DNA of 64,000 nt from Luteococcus sp038433155 (GCF_038433155.1 NZ_JBCDMW010000034.1:31444-95443); one strand, 5' to 3'. Shown: positions 43,000-51,989, counted from the first letter of the stretch. Notes: generated from the sequence alone by a model not told the origin. Numbers and translations are program-made.

Positions 43000-44733
43000 T
43001 CAGCCCTGACGGTCCCGCTCGGCCAGCTGGGCCAGCATTTGGTTGTAGGCGTCGTAGGAGTCGTCGGTGCCGGCATCGACGTGCCGGTCAAAACGGGTGG
43101 ACTCCTTGCGATCCTGCCGCTGCCACTGGGTGAGCAGCGCAATCAGGGCGATCACCAGGGGGAACTCGCCGCCGGCCCAGGCGATGGTGCCACCCACCCA
43201 CTGGTCGTGCTGCAGGCCGCGGGCCTCCATCCAGGCGTGCCCGAGGCTCTTCAGGAAGGCCTCGCCGTAGAGGGTGGTCTTGGCCATCAGGATCACGCCG
43301 AAGAAGGCGTGGAAGGGCATGGCGCCGATGATCAGGCCCAGCTTGCCGATGTGCGGCAGCGGGTGCGGCGGCTGGTCCACCCCGATGATCAGGCCGTAGA
43401 AGATGTAGCCGCTGACCAGGAAGTGCAGGTAGAAGAACTGGTGCAGCCAGTGCAGGTGCAGGCTGGCGGTGAACAGGCCCGAGAGGTAGAAGACGTAGTA
43501 GGTGCCGGTCATGAAGACCAGCGCGATGATCGGGTTGTACATGAAGGCCAGGTAGCGCGAATGCATGCTGGCGGTCAGCCACTCCCGCAGGCCGGCCGGC
43601 TCGGTGCGACGACGGGCCGGGGTGGCCCGCAGCAGCAGGGTGATGAAGCCGCCCAGCACCAAGATCATGGCGCACAACATGTTCAGCGAGAGGTTCAGCA
43701 GCATGTGCACGCTGAAGACCGCCGGGGCGTAGCGGCCGATGCCGGAGCTGGTGACGAAGACCACCGTCGCCCAGCCGATGAGCCAGGCCGCGGTCCGGCC
43801 GGCCGGCCAGTGGTCGCCACGCTTCTTGAGCTGGGCCACCAGGTAGAGGTAGACGGTGACCGCCACCACCGAGAGCCCCAGGAAGAACAGGTTGATCCGC
43901 CAGTTGGTCACCAGGTTCACCAGCGTGGGCCATTCGGCCACTGAGTAGCCCAGCCGCTGCACGTCGGTGGGCAGCGCCTCGCCGGCCGTCGACGGTTGGG
44001 TGCGGAAGGCATTGGCAGCGGCGAACTGGCCCAGCAGCCCCACCACCGTCGCGGCCAGGGCTCCGGCCGCGGACGAGGTGAAGGCCAGCCCGGCGATCAT
44101 GACGGCGGCGCCGGCCCGGGCCAGGTGCCACCGCGCGTCAGTGTCCAGCTGGCCGCCCTGTGCCCACACCGTCGCCAGGTCAGAAACCACCACCACGGCG
44201 GCGGCCACCACGGACAGGAAGCGCATTCGGGCGCAGACCAGCTTGCTGCCCGCGTCATCCGCGGTCAGGAACAGGCGGCAGGCCCAGGTGCCGGCCAGGA
44301 CGGTGAAGGCGACGGCGGCGATCATCCGGGCGTCGCCGGCGACGTCGTGATTGCGGGCGACAAGGTTCTCGGTGGCGGCAATCGGCGCCACCAGGGCGAT
44401 GGCCTGCAGCGCCAGGGCATAGAGCGCGCTCTCCCAGGCCTTGATGGCGGTGAAGACCACGCTGGCCAGGCCGAGGCCCGCGGCCAGGCACCAGGCCAGG
44501 GACTCGCCATGGCCGTAGCCGCGGACATTGGTCAGGTTGGCCATCAGCAGGCAGGCGGCCGCTCCGGCAATCGCGGACAGCCGGGCGAGCGGAAGCAGCC
44601 GGCTGCCGTCCAGCCGCAGCCGGTACTTGCCGTCGGCGGGCCGGATGAAGGCGGCGGTGGTCCAGGCGCCCATGGTGACCGCGGAGGCGAGCCAGACCAA
44701 CAGGTCGACGGCGAACTGGGTGGTGAGTAGCAC
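43000..44733 (-). CDS. CopD/CtaG-like multi-pass membrane protein
   Basis: A 577-residue membrane protein with about 15 hydrophobic segments. The C-terminal half is of the caa3_CtaG type (RYLAFMYNPIIALVFMTGTY, HFLVSGYIFYGLIIGVD) linked to cytochrome oxidase copper-site assembly; the N-terminal half resembles CopD copper-resistance membrane proteins. This fused layout is common in actinobacteria. GTG 44733 has AAGGA upstream. Its position 2 kb from the copper ATPase supports a copper role, although repair and VapBC genes lie between. Confidence 0.85.
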   Translation of the reverse strand: MLLTTQFAVDLLVWLASAVTMGAWTTAAFIRPADGKYRLRLDGSRLLPLARLSAIAGAAACLLMANLTNVRGYGHGESLAWCLAAGLGLASVVFTAIKAWESALYALALQAIALVAPIAATENLVARNHDVAGDARMIAAVAFTVLAGTWACRLFLTADDAGSKLVCARMRFLSVVAAAVVVVSDLATVWAQGGQLDTDARWHLARAGAAVMIAGLAFTSSAAGALAATVVGLLGQFAAANAFRTQPSTAGEALPTDVQRLGYSVAEWPTLVNLVTNWRINLFFLGLSVVAVTVYLYLVAQLKKRGDHWPAGRTAAWLIGWATVVFVTSSGIGRYAPAVFSVHMLLNLSLNMLCAMILVLGGFITLLLRATPARRRTEPAGLREWLTASMHSRYLAFMYNPIIALVFMTGTYYVFYLSGLFTASLHLHWLHQFFYLHFLVSGYIFYGLIIGVDQPPHPLPHIGKLGLIIGAMPFHAFFGVILMAKTTLYGEAFLKSLGHAWMEARGLQHDQWVGGTIAWAGGEFPLVIALIALLTQWQRQDRKESTRFDRHVDAGTDDSYDAYNQMLAQLAERDRQG

Positions 44734-44739
44734 GGGAGT

Positions 44740-44900
44740 GGGTCCTTCGTCTGCCCGACACCGATGTACCTCACCGGTCGCGGGGGGGTGTGTCCACGAT
44801 ATGCCGCCACACGCCATGGGTCTAAGTGGCTTGCCGTTGCGTGCTGGGGAAAGTCAGGTGCCGCATTTGGCCTAGTCAAACCGGAACCTCAAGCTCAACC
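44740..44900. other. intergenic, no gene seen
   Basis: Left part of the 500-bp gap between the CtaG-like gene and the sugar kinase. It contains a G7 run (near 44783) and no convincing reading frame. The DnaA-box cluster follows directly. Confidence 0.5.
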
Positions 44901-44906
44901 AGAGAG

Positions 44907-45112
44907 TTGTCCACAGGGTTTTCCACTGCTGGGGATAATTACACGGTCGGAATTCCACAGCTGTGAGTAACTCTGTGGACAAGTCTGGCCTAGTCAATCG
45001 GGCTTTGGGGGTGTGGACGCTCATGCACCGCTGTGGATGGCCGGTGGAGTCAAGCCGAGGATGAGCCTCTGGTGGAGAGTTGCGCACACTGTTGCCGCTT
45101 CCCTGTGGATAA
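44907..45112. promoter_or_regulatory. cluster of DnaA boxes
   Basis: Three full-match boxes: TTGTCCACA (44907-44915, plus), TTGTCCACA (44974-44982, minus) and TTATCCACA (45104-45112, minus). Weaker ones: TTTTCCACT (44919), TTATCCCCA (44930-44938, minus), GCGTCCACA (45012, minus) and CCATCCACA (45032, minus). Seven candidates in 206 bp is far above expectation. No dnaA, dnaN, gyrB or rpmH is near, so this may be a DnaA-titrating or secondary initiation site rather than the main oriC. It also lies upstream of the sugar kinase gene. Confidence 0.7.
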
Positions 45113-45233
45113 CCCTGTGCGTACCGCCCCTCCCGTCGGGCTCCCTGCCCTTGTTCCGGGTCAGCCGCTGCGGAGGGCGAGCTCGCCCGCCGACTCCCTG
45201 CGTAGGCTGGCGCAAAGCTCAGGAGGGACCGCC

Positions 45234-46712
45234 ATGAATCTGATAGCAGGCATTGACGTCGGCACCTCGGCCGTGAAGGTCGTGGTCACCCGGCCGGATG
45301 GCACGGTTGTCGCCCGTCGGAGCGTGAGTCACCGCACGGTCAGCGGCCCGGTGCCCGGTGCGGTGGAGCAGGACCCACAAGACTGGTGGCAGGCCACGGC
45401 GACGGCGCTGGGTGACACCGGAGTCGCCCACCAGATTGCCGTGCTGGGGATCGGCGGGCAGATGCAGGACCTGGTGCCCGTCACCGACGACGCGGCAGAT
45501 CGTCGGCCGGTGCGGCCCGCCTTGCTGTACTCGGACCTGCGCGCCACCGAGCAGCACCGGAGGCTGTTGGAAGCCCTGCCTGACTGGACTGAGGAGACCG
45601 GCAATGAGCAGGACGCCTCCAACGTCGCGGCCAAGATCGCCTGGCTGGCCGACCATGAGCCAGACTCCTTGGGCAACGCCGACCACCTGCTGCTCAGCGC
45701 CGGTGGCTACCTGGCCTGGCGGGCCGGCGGTGACCCCGCCTGTGACGTGCTGACCGCCTCCACCACCGGCCTGCTGGATGTGCGCACCCGGCGTTGGGCC
45801 GACGACGTCGTGGCGGCCGCCGGCGCCGATCCGGGGTCGCTGCCCCGGCTGGTGGGCCAGCAGGCCGGCGACGGCCTGGTGGGCGAGGTCAGCGAAGCCG
45901 CGGCCGCGGAACTCGGCGTGCGCGCCGGCACCCCACTGGTGCTGGGCCTGGGCGATGCCGGTGCCGCCACCGACGGGCTGATCGGCAGCGAACCGGGGGA
46001 GGCCTACCTCAGTCTGGGAACCACCGGCTGGCTGGCGGCGGTCACCCCGGCCGATGGCGGGCCGCCGTCGCCCATCCACCGGTTGGTGATGCCGGGCTGG
46101 AAGACCCGGCTGCGGATCGGCGCGGTGCAGTCCGCTGGCCAGACCGCCGCCTGGGCACTGCAGAACTTCCTGCCGGGCAAGGGCTTCGCCGAGGCAGACC
46201 GGCTGGTTTCGGGGCGGCTGGAGGAACTGGCCGCCCGGCCCCTGTGCCTGCCCGGACTGTCCGGCGAGCGAGCGCCCGTACGCGACGCCAGGTTCCGGGG
46301 CGCCTTCGTCGGGGCGGGGGAGAACACCCGGGCGGAGGACTTCTACCTTGCCGCCCTCACCGGCGTCGCGCTGGCCCTGCGGCACGTGGCCGACCAGCTG
46401 GGGATCCGGCAGCGGCGGGTGGGGCTGGTGGGTGGCGGTGGTACCAGCCCGGTCTGGCGGCAGATCTGCGCCGACGTCTTCGACGCCACCATCGTCACCG
46501 GCAGTGACACCGACGCCACCTGCTGGTCGGCAGCCCGGAGCGCGGCCGCGGCCAGCGGCCTGGATCACCGGCTGGAACCCCTGCTGCACCGCGACGAGGA
46601 CGTGACTGAGACCGCGCCCTCCCGGGCGGCGACGAGCTACCAACGTCTGGTCCCGGTGCACCGGGACCTCTATGACGCTCTGGCGCCCACCTTCCACGGG
46701 TTGGCAGGCTGA
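45234..46712 (+). CDS. FGGY-family carbohydrate kinase (xylulokinase-like)
   Basis: A 492-residue sugar kinase. Phosphate-1 motif AGIDVGTSAVKVVV, xylulokinase-like GIGGQMQDLVPV, and the ATP-binding motif VGLVGGGGTSPVWRQICADV near the end. Phosphorylates a ketose or polyol; xylulose is the first guess. ATG 45234 has AGGAGGG upstream. TAGGCT (45203-45208) may be its -10 box. No isomerase or transporter is adjacent, which keeps the substrate open. Confidence 0.85.
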   Translation: MNLIAGIDVGTSAVKVVVTRPDGTVVARRSVSHRTVSGPVPGAVEQDPQDWWQATATALGDTGVAHQIAVLGIGGQMQDLVPVTDDAADRRPVRPALLYSDLRATEQHRRLLEALPDWTEETGNEQDASNVAAKIAWLADHEPDSLGNADHLLLSAGGYLAWRAGGDPACDVLTASTTGLLDVRTRRWADDVVAAAGADPGSLPRLVGQQAGDGLVGEVSEAAAAELGVRAGTPLVLGLGDAGAATDGLIGSEPGEAYLSLGTTGWLAAVTPADGGPPSPIHRLVMPGWKTRLRIGAVQSAGQTAAWALQNFLPGKGFAEADRLVSGRLEELAARPLCLPGLSGERAPVRDARFRGAFVGAGENTRAEDFYLAALTGVALALRHVADQLGIRQRRVGLVGGGGTSPVWRQICADVFDATIVTGSDTDATCWSAARSAAAASGLDHRLEPLLHRDEDVTETAPSRAATSYQRLVPVHRDLYDALAPTFHGLAG

Positions 46713-46819
46713 GCGGCCGCCCGGGTCGGGCGAGCCCCCCGAAGCGTCCCTGGACCGGGCGACCACGGGGCGGTGGTGACCCCGAGTGTCTCCCGGTGAT
46801 GGGGTTGCCCACTCCACCG

Positions 46820-46842
46820 GATTCTACCTCTGGGGTAGAATC
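46820..46842 (+). promoter_or_regulatory. vapBC module 3 promoter within a palindromic operator
   Basis: Perfect 9-5-9 palindrome GATTCTACC-TCTGG-GGTAGAATC. Its right arm contains the -10 box TAGAAT (46836-46841), 6 nt before the ATG. Binding of the VapB-VapC complex here would block transcription directly. Confidence 0.75.
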
Positions 46843-46847
46843 TCGTC

Positions 46848-47087
46848 ATGGCGACGATGAACATCAAGGACCCGCGGGTCCATGAGCTGGCCCGGGAGCT
46901 GGCCGAGCTGCGCCGCACCAGCGCGACCGCCGCCGTGCGACAGGCTCTGGAGGATGCCCTCCGGGAGGAGAATCGGCGGCGCGCGGATCGGGTGGGGGCG
47001 CTACGGGCACTGCAGCTGCGGGCCGCGGCCATCCCCGAATGGCTTGAGGAACAGGATCTCTATGACGAGACGGGGCTGCCCCGATGA
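46848..47087 (+). CDS. VapB-type antitoxin (module 3)
   Basis: A 79-residue antitoxin opening with TMNIKDPRVHELARELAEL, a relative of module 2 but clearly diverged. It ends DLYDETGLPR, a typical toxin-binding tail. Leaderless promoter inside a palindrome. Overlaps the toxin gene by 4 bp (ATGA). Confidence 0.9.
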   Translation: MATMNIKDPRVHELARELAELRRTSATAAVRQALEDALREENRRRADRVGALRALQLRAAAIPEWLEEQDLYDETGLPR

Positions 47088-47470
47088 TCGTCGACACCTC
47101 GGCCGCGGTGGCCATCCTGCGTCGCGAGCCGGACACCGAAGCCCTGGAGGAGACACTTCTGGGTGCGGCCAGGCTCCGGATGTCGGCGGCATCCGTTCTG
47201 GAACTGGCCATGGTGACGGGCGACGACGCCCTGGTGGATGACTTCCTACGGCAACTGGGGATCGAGGTCCTGGCCGTGGATGCCGAGCACCTGCGCTGGG
47301 CCCGGCACGCGCATTCGCACTACGGCCGACGGTCCGGTTCGCCGGCGCGGTTGAACTACGGCGACTGCCTGGCCTATGGCGCCGCCAAGGCCACCGGGGA
47401 GCCCCTGCTGTTCAAGGGCGAGGACTTCGGTCACACGGATGTGGCCAGGGCCAACCCGGCCTCCGGCTGA
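47084..47470 (+). CDS. PIN-domain toxin, VapC type (module 3)
   Basis: A 128-residue PIN ribonuclease: MIVDTSAAVAILRREPD, SVLELAMV, LNYGDCLAYG and KGEDFGHTD provide the acidic metal site. Closely resembles module 2 in plan. Converges with the HAD gene 3 bp downstream, with no visible terminator. Confidence 0.92.
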   Translation: MIVDTSAAVAILRREPDTEALEETLLGAARLRMSAASVLELAMVTGDDALVDDFLRQLGIEVLAVDAEHLRWARHAHSHYGRRSGSPARLNYGDCLAYGAAKATGEPLLFKGEDFGHTDVARANPASG

Positions 47471-47472
47471 GC

Positions 47473-48111
47473 TCAGCGGTTGGCCAGCCGGGCGAACAGC
47501 ACCGCCGGCGTGACCCGGTGGAAGTCCGGGATCCGGAGCAGTTGGTCGTCGAACCGGTCCAGCGCACCGACCACGACGGTGGTGGCGCCGCTGGCCATCC
47601 CGGAGCGGATGCCGGCGTCGGAATCCTCCAGCACCACGCAGTCGGCAATCTCGACGCCGAGCCGCTCGGCCGCCAACAGATAGGGCTGCGGATCCGGCTT
47701 GCCACGGGTGATGTCCTCGCTGAAGACACAGGCGTCGGGCAGCGGGATACCGGCCACCCCGAGCCGATTCGTGGCCAGCTCCCGGTTGGCGGAGGTGACC
47801 AGGGCCCAGGTATCGCGGGGCAGCGCCGCGATGAAGTCCACCGCGCCGGGCATGGCGGTGATGCCCTCGGTGACGTGGGTTTCGTGGGCGACGATCCGGT
47901 CATTCTCCCGCTGGGCCAGCCCCGGGTCGGCCAGGAAGTGATGGGTGGTGTCCGTCGAGGGGCGGCCGTGGGCGTAGGCAATCACCTCCGCGGGATCCAG
48001 GCCGTGCCGGGCGCAGAAATCGGTCCAGGTCTGCTCCACCACGGCGGTGGAATCCACCAGGGTGCCGTCCATGTCGATCAGCAGCGGGCGGGGCGTGGGC
48101 GGTGTGGTCAT
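47473..48111 (-). CDS. HAD-family sugar phosphatase
   Basis: A 212-residue HAD hydrolase of subclass IA: nucleophile motif LIDMDGTLVDST, a helical cap, Thr/Ser motif VTSANRE, Lys motif GKPDPQPYLLAAERLGV and acidic motif LEDSDAGIRSG. Likely dephosphorylates a small sugar phosphate such as glycerol-3-phosphate or a hexose phosphate; the exact substrate is not readable. Divergent from the HTH gene by 79 bp. Confidence 0.88.
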   Translation of the reverse strand: MTTPPTPRPLLIDMDGTLVDSTAVVEQTWTDFCARHGLDPAEVIAYAHGRPSTDTTHHFLADPGLAQRENDRIVAHETHVTEGITAMPGAVDFIAALPRDTWALVTSANRELATNRLGVAGIPLPDACVFSEDITRGKPDPQPYLLAAERLGVEIADCVVLEDSDAGIRSGMASGATTVVVGALDRFDDQLLRIPDFHRVTPAVLFARLANR

Positions 48112-48177
48112 GGCCCCAGTCTGCCGGACGACGATCCCGGGGCATCACCGACGTCGGGTGGGCCCGGCCGCGTGGTC

Positions 48178-48183
48178 TAGGGT
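48178..48183 (+). promoter_or_regulatory. -10 box of the HTH-kinase operon (leaderless type)
   Basis: TAGGGT with 7 nt to ATG 48191. Confidence 0.55.
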
Positions 48184-48190
48184 CACAGTC

Positions 48191-48622
48191 ATGAGTGAGG
48201 ATGGCCGCGAGCAGCAACGCGCCCTGTACGGCGAGCCCATTGCCGACATCACCGCTCGGGTCCAGGAATCGCTCGGCCTGTCGCAGCGACGGGTGGCCGC
48301 CGTGCTGGGCCTGTCCGCGCCGATGCTCTCGCTGTTGGTGGCCGGTACCCGGGTGAAGATCGGCAACCCCGCCGCGGTGCAGCGCTTGGGTGCCCTGGCC
48401 GAGCTGGTCGGCATCGCCGACGGGCTGAGCGCCGAAGAGCTGGAGCAACGCCTGGTGGGCATCGCCGACACCCATCCCACCCTGACTAACACCGGAATGA
48501 CAGACCCGGCCGCCCTGCTGGCCGCCAGCGCCGATGCCGCAGAGCTCGAGCGGCTGGCCGGCCTCACCACGGCCCCGGCCCTGGCAACGCTGCTGCGTCG
48601 TGCCGCCCGCCACCATGGGTGA
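48191..48622 (+). CDS. HTH DNA-binding protein
   Basis: 143 residues with an XRE-like helix-turn-helix (about 18-65, including LSQRRVAAVLGLSAPMLSLL) and an Ala/Leu-rich C-terminal part with no known fold. Its last 8 bp overlap the kinase gene, so the pair is translated together. A natural guess is that it is a substrate or partner of the kinase; nothing in the sequence proves this. Leaderless. Confidence 0.75.
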   Translation: MSEDGREQQRALYGEPIADITARVQESLGLSQRRVAAVLGLSAPMLSLLVAGTRVKIGNPAAVQRLGALAELVGIADGLSAEELEQRLVGIADTHPTLTNTGMTDPAALLAASADAAELERLAGLTTAPALATLLRRAARHHG

Positions 48623-49925
48623 GCTGTTTGCCGGGCGCTATGAGCTGCTCGACCTGCTGGACAGTGGCGGCATGGGTGCCGTGTGGCGCATCGTGGACAC
48701 CCACCGGGGCGAGGTGCTGGCGGCCAAGGTGCTGCGCTCGTCGCAGTCGGTGGACCTGCTGCGTTTCATGCGGGAACAGTCGGTGCGTATCCACCACCCG
48801 CATGTGCTGGTGCCGCTCGGCTGGGCCGGCACCGATGACCGGGTGCTGTTCACGATGCCCCTGGTGCGCGGTGGGTCGGCCCAGACCCTGGTGGGTGACT
48901 TCGGCGCCCTGCCCTCGCTGCTGGTGGCCGAACTGCTGCGGCAACTGTTGGCCGCCCTGGACGCGGTGCACGCCGCCGGTTTCGTGCACCGCGACGTCAA
49001 GCCCGCCAACCTGTTGCTGGATCCAACGGGCGGTGGACGCCCGCACCTCTACCTGTCCGACTTCGGCCTGGCCCGACGCACCGACGACCCGCCGCTGACC
49101 ACCGTCGGGGCCGTTCCGGGGACCCCCGGCTACCTCGCGCCCGAGGTCCTGGCCGGGCAGGAACCCACGCCGGCCGCCGACCTGTTCGCCGTCGGCCAGG
49201 TGGGGCTGACCCTGGCGACGGGGCTTGACCCGCGCAAGCGCGTGGCTGCCGTCGGCCCGCGCACCGGCCTGACCGAGTTGGACGACGCGCTCGAATGGTT
49301 GGTGGCCGCCGACCCGGAGGACCGCGCGACGGCCGCGCAGGCCGCCGAGCTGCTCGCCAGCCCAGGGCTGCAGTGGCGGCCCGAGGCGATCGGGGAGGTG
49401 GTGGTGCTGGACCAGGTGGGTGACCGACCCCTCCCGGGCGCCCCGGCCACCACCGTGCGCGAACCCCCGGCGTCCCCAACGGCCGTCGAGCACTCCGCGA
49501 AGCCCCAGTTGGGTGCCCGGCGCACCAGCGACCTGGTGGTGGGCCTGGCGGTGCTCGCAGCCGTGGCGGGTGGACTGGCGCTCTGGCAACCCTGGCGGGG
49601 ATCGGGTGAGGTGCCCCCGCCACCGCCCACCACGTCCGCCGCTTCCTCGCGGGCGACGACTGCCAGCAGTGCCCCGGCCAGCAGCACGCCCGCCTCGAAC
49701 GCTCCCGCCTCGAGCATCCCCGCCTCGAGCGTCCCCGCGTCGAGCGCACCGACGATCACCGCGAGCACACCGGCGGCGGGACGGGTGACGGTGCGGCCCG
49801 TGGTGGTGCGGGCGGGTCAGCCCTGTGAGGCCAGCAGTCTGGGCGAGCACACCGCCACCACCGACGGCCTGCCGGTCACCTGCACCCGGCAGGGCGATGG
49901 CAGCACCGTCTGGCAGGCCGACTGA
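48615..49925 (+). CDS. membrane-anchored Ser/Thr protein kinase
   Basis: A 436-residue PknB-like kinase. Gly loop DSGGMGAVW, catalytic Lys in VLAAKVL, catalytic loop HRDVKPANLLL, the DFG motif and GTPGYLAPEVL. A transmembrane helix (about 305-325) is followed by an Ala/Ser/Pro-rich external stalk and a short C-terminal region with two Cys (GQPCEASS, VTCTRQGDG). The stalk is coded by a 15-bp tandem repeat. There are no PASTA domains. Partner of the overlapping HTH gene. Confidence 0.92.
   Translation: MGELFAGRYELLDLLDSGGMGAVWRIVDTHRGEVLAAKVLRSSQSVDLLRFMREQSVRIHHPHVLVPLGWAGTDDRVLFTMPLVRGGSAQTLVGDFGALPSLLVAELLRQLLAALDAVHAAGFVHRDVKPANLLLDPTGGGRPHLYLSDFGLARRTDDPPLTTVGAVPGTPGYLAPEVLAGQEPTPAADLFAVGQVGLTLATGLDPRKRVAAVGPRTGLTELDDALEWLVAADPEDRATAAQAAELLASPGLQWRPEAIGEVVVLDQVGDRPLPGAPATTVREPPASPTAVEHSAKPQLGARRTSDLVVGLAVLAAVAGGLALWQPWRGSGEVPPPPPTTSAASSRATTASSAPASSTPASNAPASSIPASSVPASSAPTITASTPAAGRVTVRPVVVRAGQPCEASSLGEHTATTDGLPVTCTRQGDGSTVWQAD
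49689..49748 (+). repeat. 15-bp tandem repeat in the kinase stalk
   Basis: Four units of the form CCCGCCTCGARCRYC encode PASSx repeats in the extracellular linker. Copy number could vary without shifting the frame. Confidence 0.85.
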
Positions 49926-49934
49926 CCCACCCAG

Positions 49935-49953
49935 GCCCGCGGCCCGCGCGGGC
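49935..49953. terminator. possible bidirectional terminator
   Basis: GCCCGCG and CGCGGGC with a 5-nt loop lie between the convergent kinase and VWA genes. Confidence 0.5.
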
Positions 49954-49973
49954 TTGGCGCACCATGACCCGGC

Positions 49974-51953
49974 TCAGCGTCGGCGGCGAACCAGATAGGC
50001 GCCGCCACCGGCCAGTGCGGCGAGTACCAGCATGGCCCCACCGATGGCCTTGGGGTCGCCCTTGCTGCCGTCGTCGGTCGGCTGGGTCGGTTCCTGGCTG
50101 GCCGTCTGGGACGACGTGTCTTCGGGGGTGCTCGACGCGCTGGCCTCCGGTGTGTCCGACGGCGTGTGGCTGGCGTCGGAGGCCGTGGGGCGGGGCCCGG
50201 TGGCCGGCGGCTCGGCCGCCTCACCGTCGACGGCGATGCTGAAGCGCACCGGGATGTCGGTGCCGTCGAACTGCGCCGAACGCGGTGAGCGCTCCACCGA
50301 GACCGCCACGTAGTAGTCGCCGGCCAGCGCGAAACCGCGCCCCCCGCCGGAGGGGGCGGGGGTGTCCCAACGATTGCGGTAGTTCACGGCGGGAGTCACG
50401 GCGACGGGCCGGTAGAACTTCGACGGCTGCCCGTTGGCTTCGATGACCAGCCGGTTGTCGAAGCCCGGGGTAAAGGGCGTCCCGTCGGGCGCAAAGGTGG
50501 TCTGACGGATGGTCAGGACGTCCAGATTGGTCATCTCCTGGAACTGCGGCCGCCCCAGCACGTCGATGCCGTCCAGCGCGTGGCGCAGTGACTGGCCGTA
50601 GGCCACCGGAACCTTGAAGTAGACGGTCTCGCCCGGCACCACATTGGTCTGGTAGGTGCCCGGCTGCACCGGCGTCGCATTGCTGAATCCGGCGCCGCCA
50701 TCGACCTTGACGGGCGTGCCCTTGGCGGGCGACGGCTTGGAATTGCGCTCGGGCAGCTCCTTGGCGCCGTCGGGCAGCGAGGCCAGGTCAAGCGGCGACG
50801 CCTCCTCGGCCACCCGGATCTCGATGGGGATCTGGCCGAACTTGACGGCCGGATAGGTGAGCTCGGCGTACATCTCGGTGGCCTCGGCGCAGGCCTTCGA
50901 CTCCTCCGTCGGGAATTGTGCCTTCGGGTCCTGGGGGTCTGCATAGGCCTGCCCGGTCAGCGTCATGGCCACCCCGGATTCCAGCCAGGTACTGGTCGTC
51001 ATGCTGCACACGGCCCCAGTTGGCAGCAGCATCCGCGTGGTCATCTTCGGGGCATCAATCGACTCGTAGGCATTGGAGAGCATGGGTGGGCGGCCCAGCA
51101 CGCTGAAGCGCATCGATGAGCCCGGAATCGTGCGCTGCAGGCGGTAGTGGCGCTTGACGGTGGCGCTCGGGCTGGTCGGCATCCGGTCCACGTACTGCCC
51201 GGGTGCCACCAGCGGCGCCTCCTGGGGCGCGGCCGTGCCGGTGACGGGCTTGCCACTCAGCGTGAAGGATCGGGCGGCCCGGGTGGACAGCTTGGACAGC
51301 GACGACTGCAGGGCGCCGGCGTCCTTCGCGTCGTAGTAACTGCCGTTGGAGGCCTGGGCGATGCACTGCAGCTGCCGACGTGCCGTCTGGTTGACCGCGA
51401 ACCCGACGGTGTCCACCTGCAGGTCGATCCCCAGGCCGACCAGCTTCTTCACCTCGGCGCACGGGTCGGCGGAACAGGACTCCTCGCCATCGGAGACCAG
51501 GATGATGTGGCGCTTGCCGTCGGTGCCCAGATCCTTGGCGGCCTGCCCCAGGGAATAGGCGATCGGGGTGTCACCGACGGCCTTGAAGGAGCCGATCGCC
51601 TTGACCAGGCCGGGCTTGTCCACCGCGGCGACGGGGTGCACCAGCTGGGTGTCGGTGCAGGACTGCTTGGTGGGCTTGGGGGTGTTGACCGTGGCGCCGT
51701 AGACCCGCAGGCCCACCTGGCTCTGCTCGGGGATGGAGCCGACGGTGGCCGTCAGCGCCTTCTTGGCTGCCTCGATCTTGGTCAGGCCCGACGGGTCCTT
51801 CTGGTTCATCGAGCCCGACGCGTCCAGCATCAGCAGGATCTTGGCGTCCTTGGCATCCGTGGCGTCATCGGCGTGCGCCAGCACCGGTGTCGCGAGCAGC
51901 CCGGCGGTGGCGAGCGCCGCGAGGGTCGTGACCTTGACCATGGGAACCTTCAT
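49974..51953 (-). CDS. secreted, membrane-anchored von Willebrand A domain protein
   Basis: 659 residues: signal peptide (LAALATAGLLATPVLAHA, cleavage near 27), VWA domain (about 36-220) with an intact MIDAS start DASGSMN, TPI and SDGEES, a long beta-rich region of unknown fold (about 230-560), a Ser/Thr/Pro stalk and a C-terminal helix ending in RRRR. The topology is extracellular with a membrane anchor. Role unknown, probably adhesion or complex assembly at the surface. Transcription is likely controlled by the palindrome at 51990-52007. Confidence 0.88.
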   Translation of the reverse strand: MKVPMVKVTTLAALATAGLLATPVLAHADDATDAKDAKILLMLDASGSMNQKDPSGLTKIEAAKKALTATVGSIPEQSQVGLRVYGATVNTPKPTKQSCTDTQLVHPVAAVDKPGLVKAIGSFKAVGDTPIAYSLGQAAKDLGTDGKRHIILVSDGEESCSADPCAEVKKLVGLGIDLQVDTVGFAVNQTARRQLQCIAQASNGSYYDAKDAGALQSSLSKLSTRAARSFTLSGKPVTGTAAPQEAPLVAPGQYVDRMPTSPSATVKRHYRLQRTIPGSSMRFSVLGRPPMLSNAYESIDAPKMTTRMLLPTGAVCSMTTSTWLESGVAMTLTGQAYADPQDPKAQFPTEESKACAEATEMYAELTYPAVKFGQIPIEIRVAEEASPLDLASLPDGAKELPERNSKPSPAKGTPVKVDGGAGFSNATPVQPGTYQTNVVPGETVYFKVPVAYGQSLRHALDGIDVLGRPQFQEMTNLDVLTIRQTTFAPDGTPFTPGFDNRLVIEANGQPSKFYRPVAVTPAVNYRNRWDTPAPSGGGRGFALAGDYYVAVSVERSPRSAQFDGTDIPVRFSIAVDGEAAEPPATGPRPTASDASHTPSDTPEASASSTPEDTSSQTASQEPTQPTDDGSKGDPKAIGGAMLVLAALAGGGAYLVRRRR

Positions 51954-51989
51954 CCTTGTCTCCTTTCACCGGGTGAACCGCCCGCCTGA

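Noticed and set aside
44907..45112. Calling this the chromosomal origin
   Set aside because: The box cluster is real, but dnaA, dnaN, recF, gyrB and rpmH are absent, so oriC is not supported from this window.
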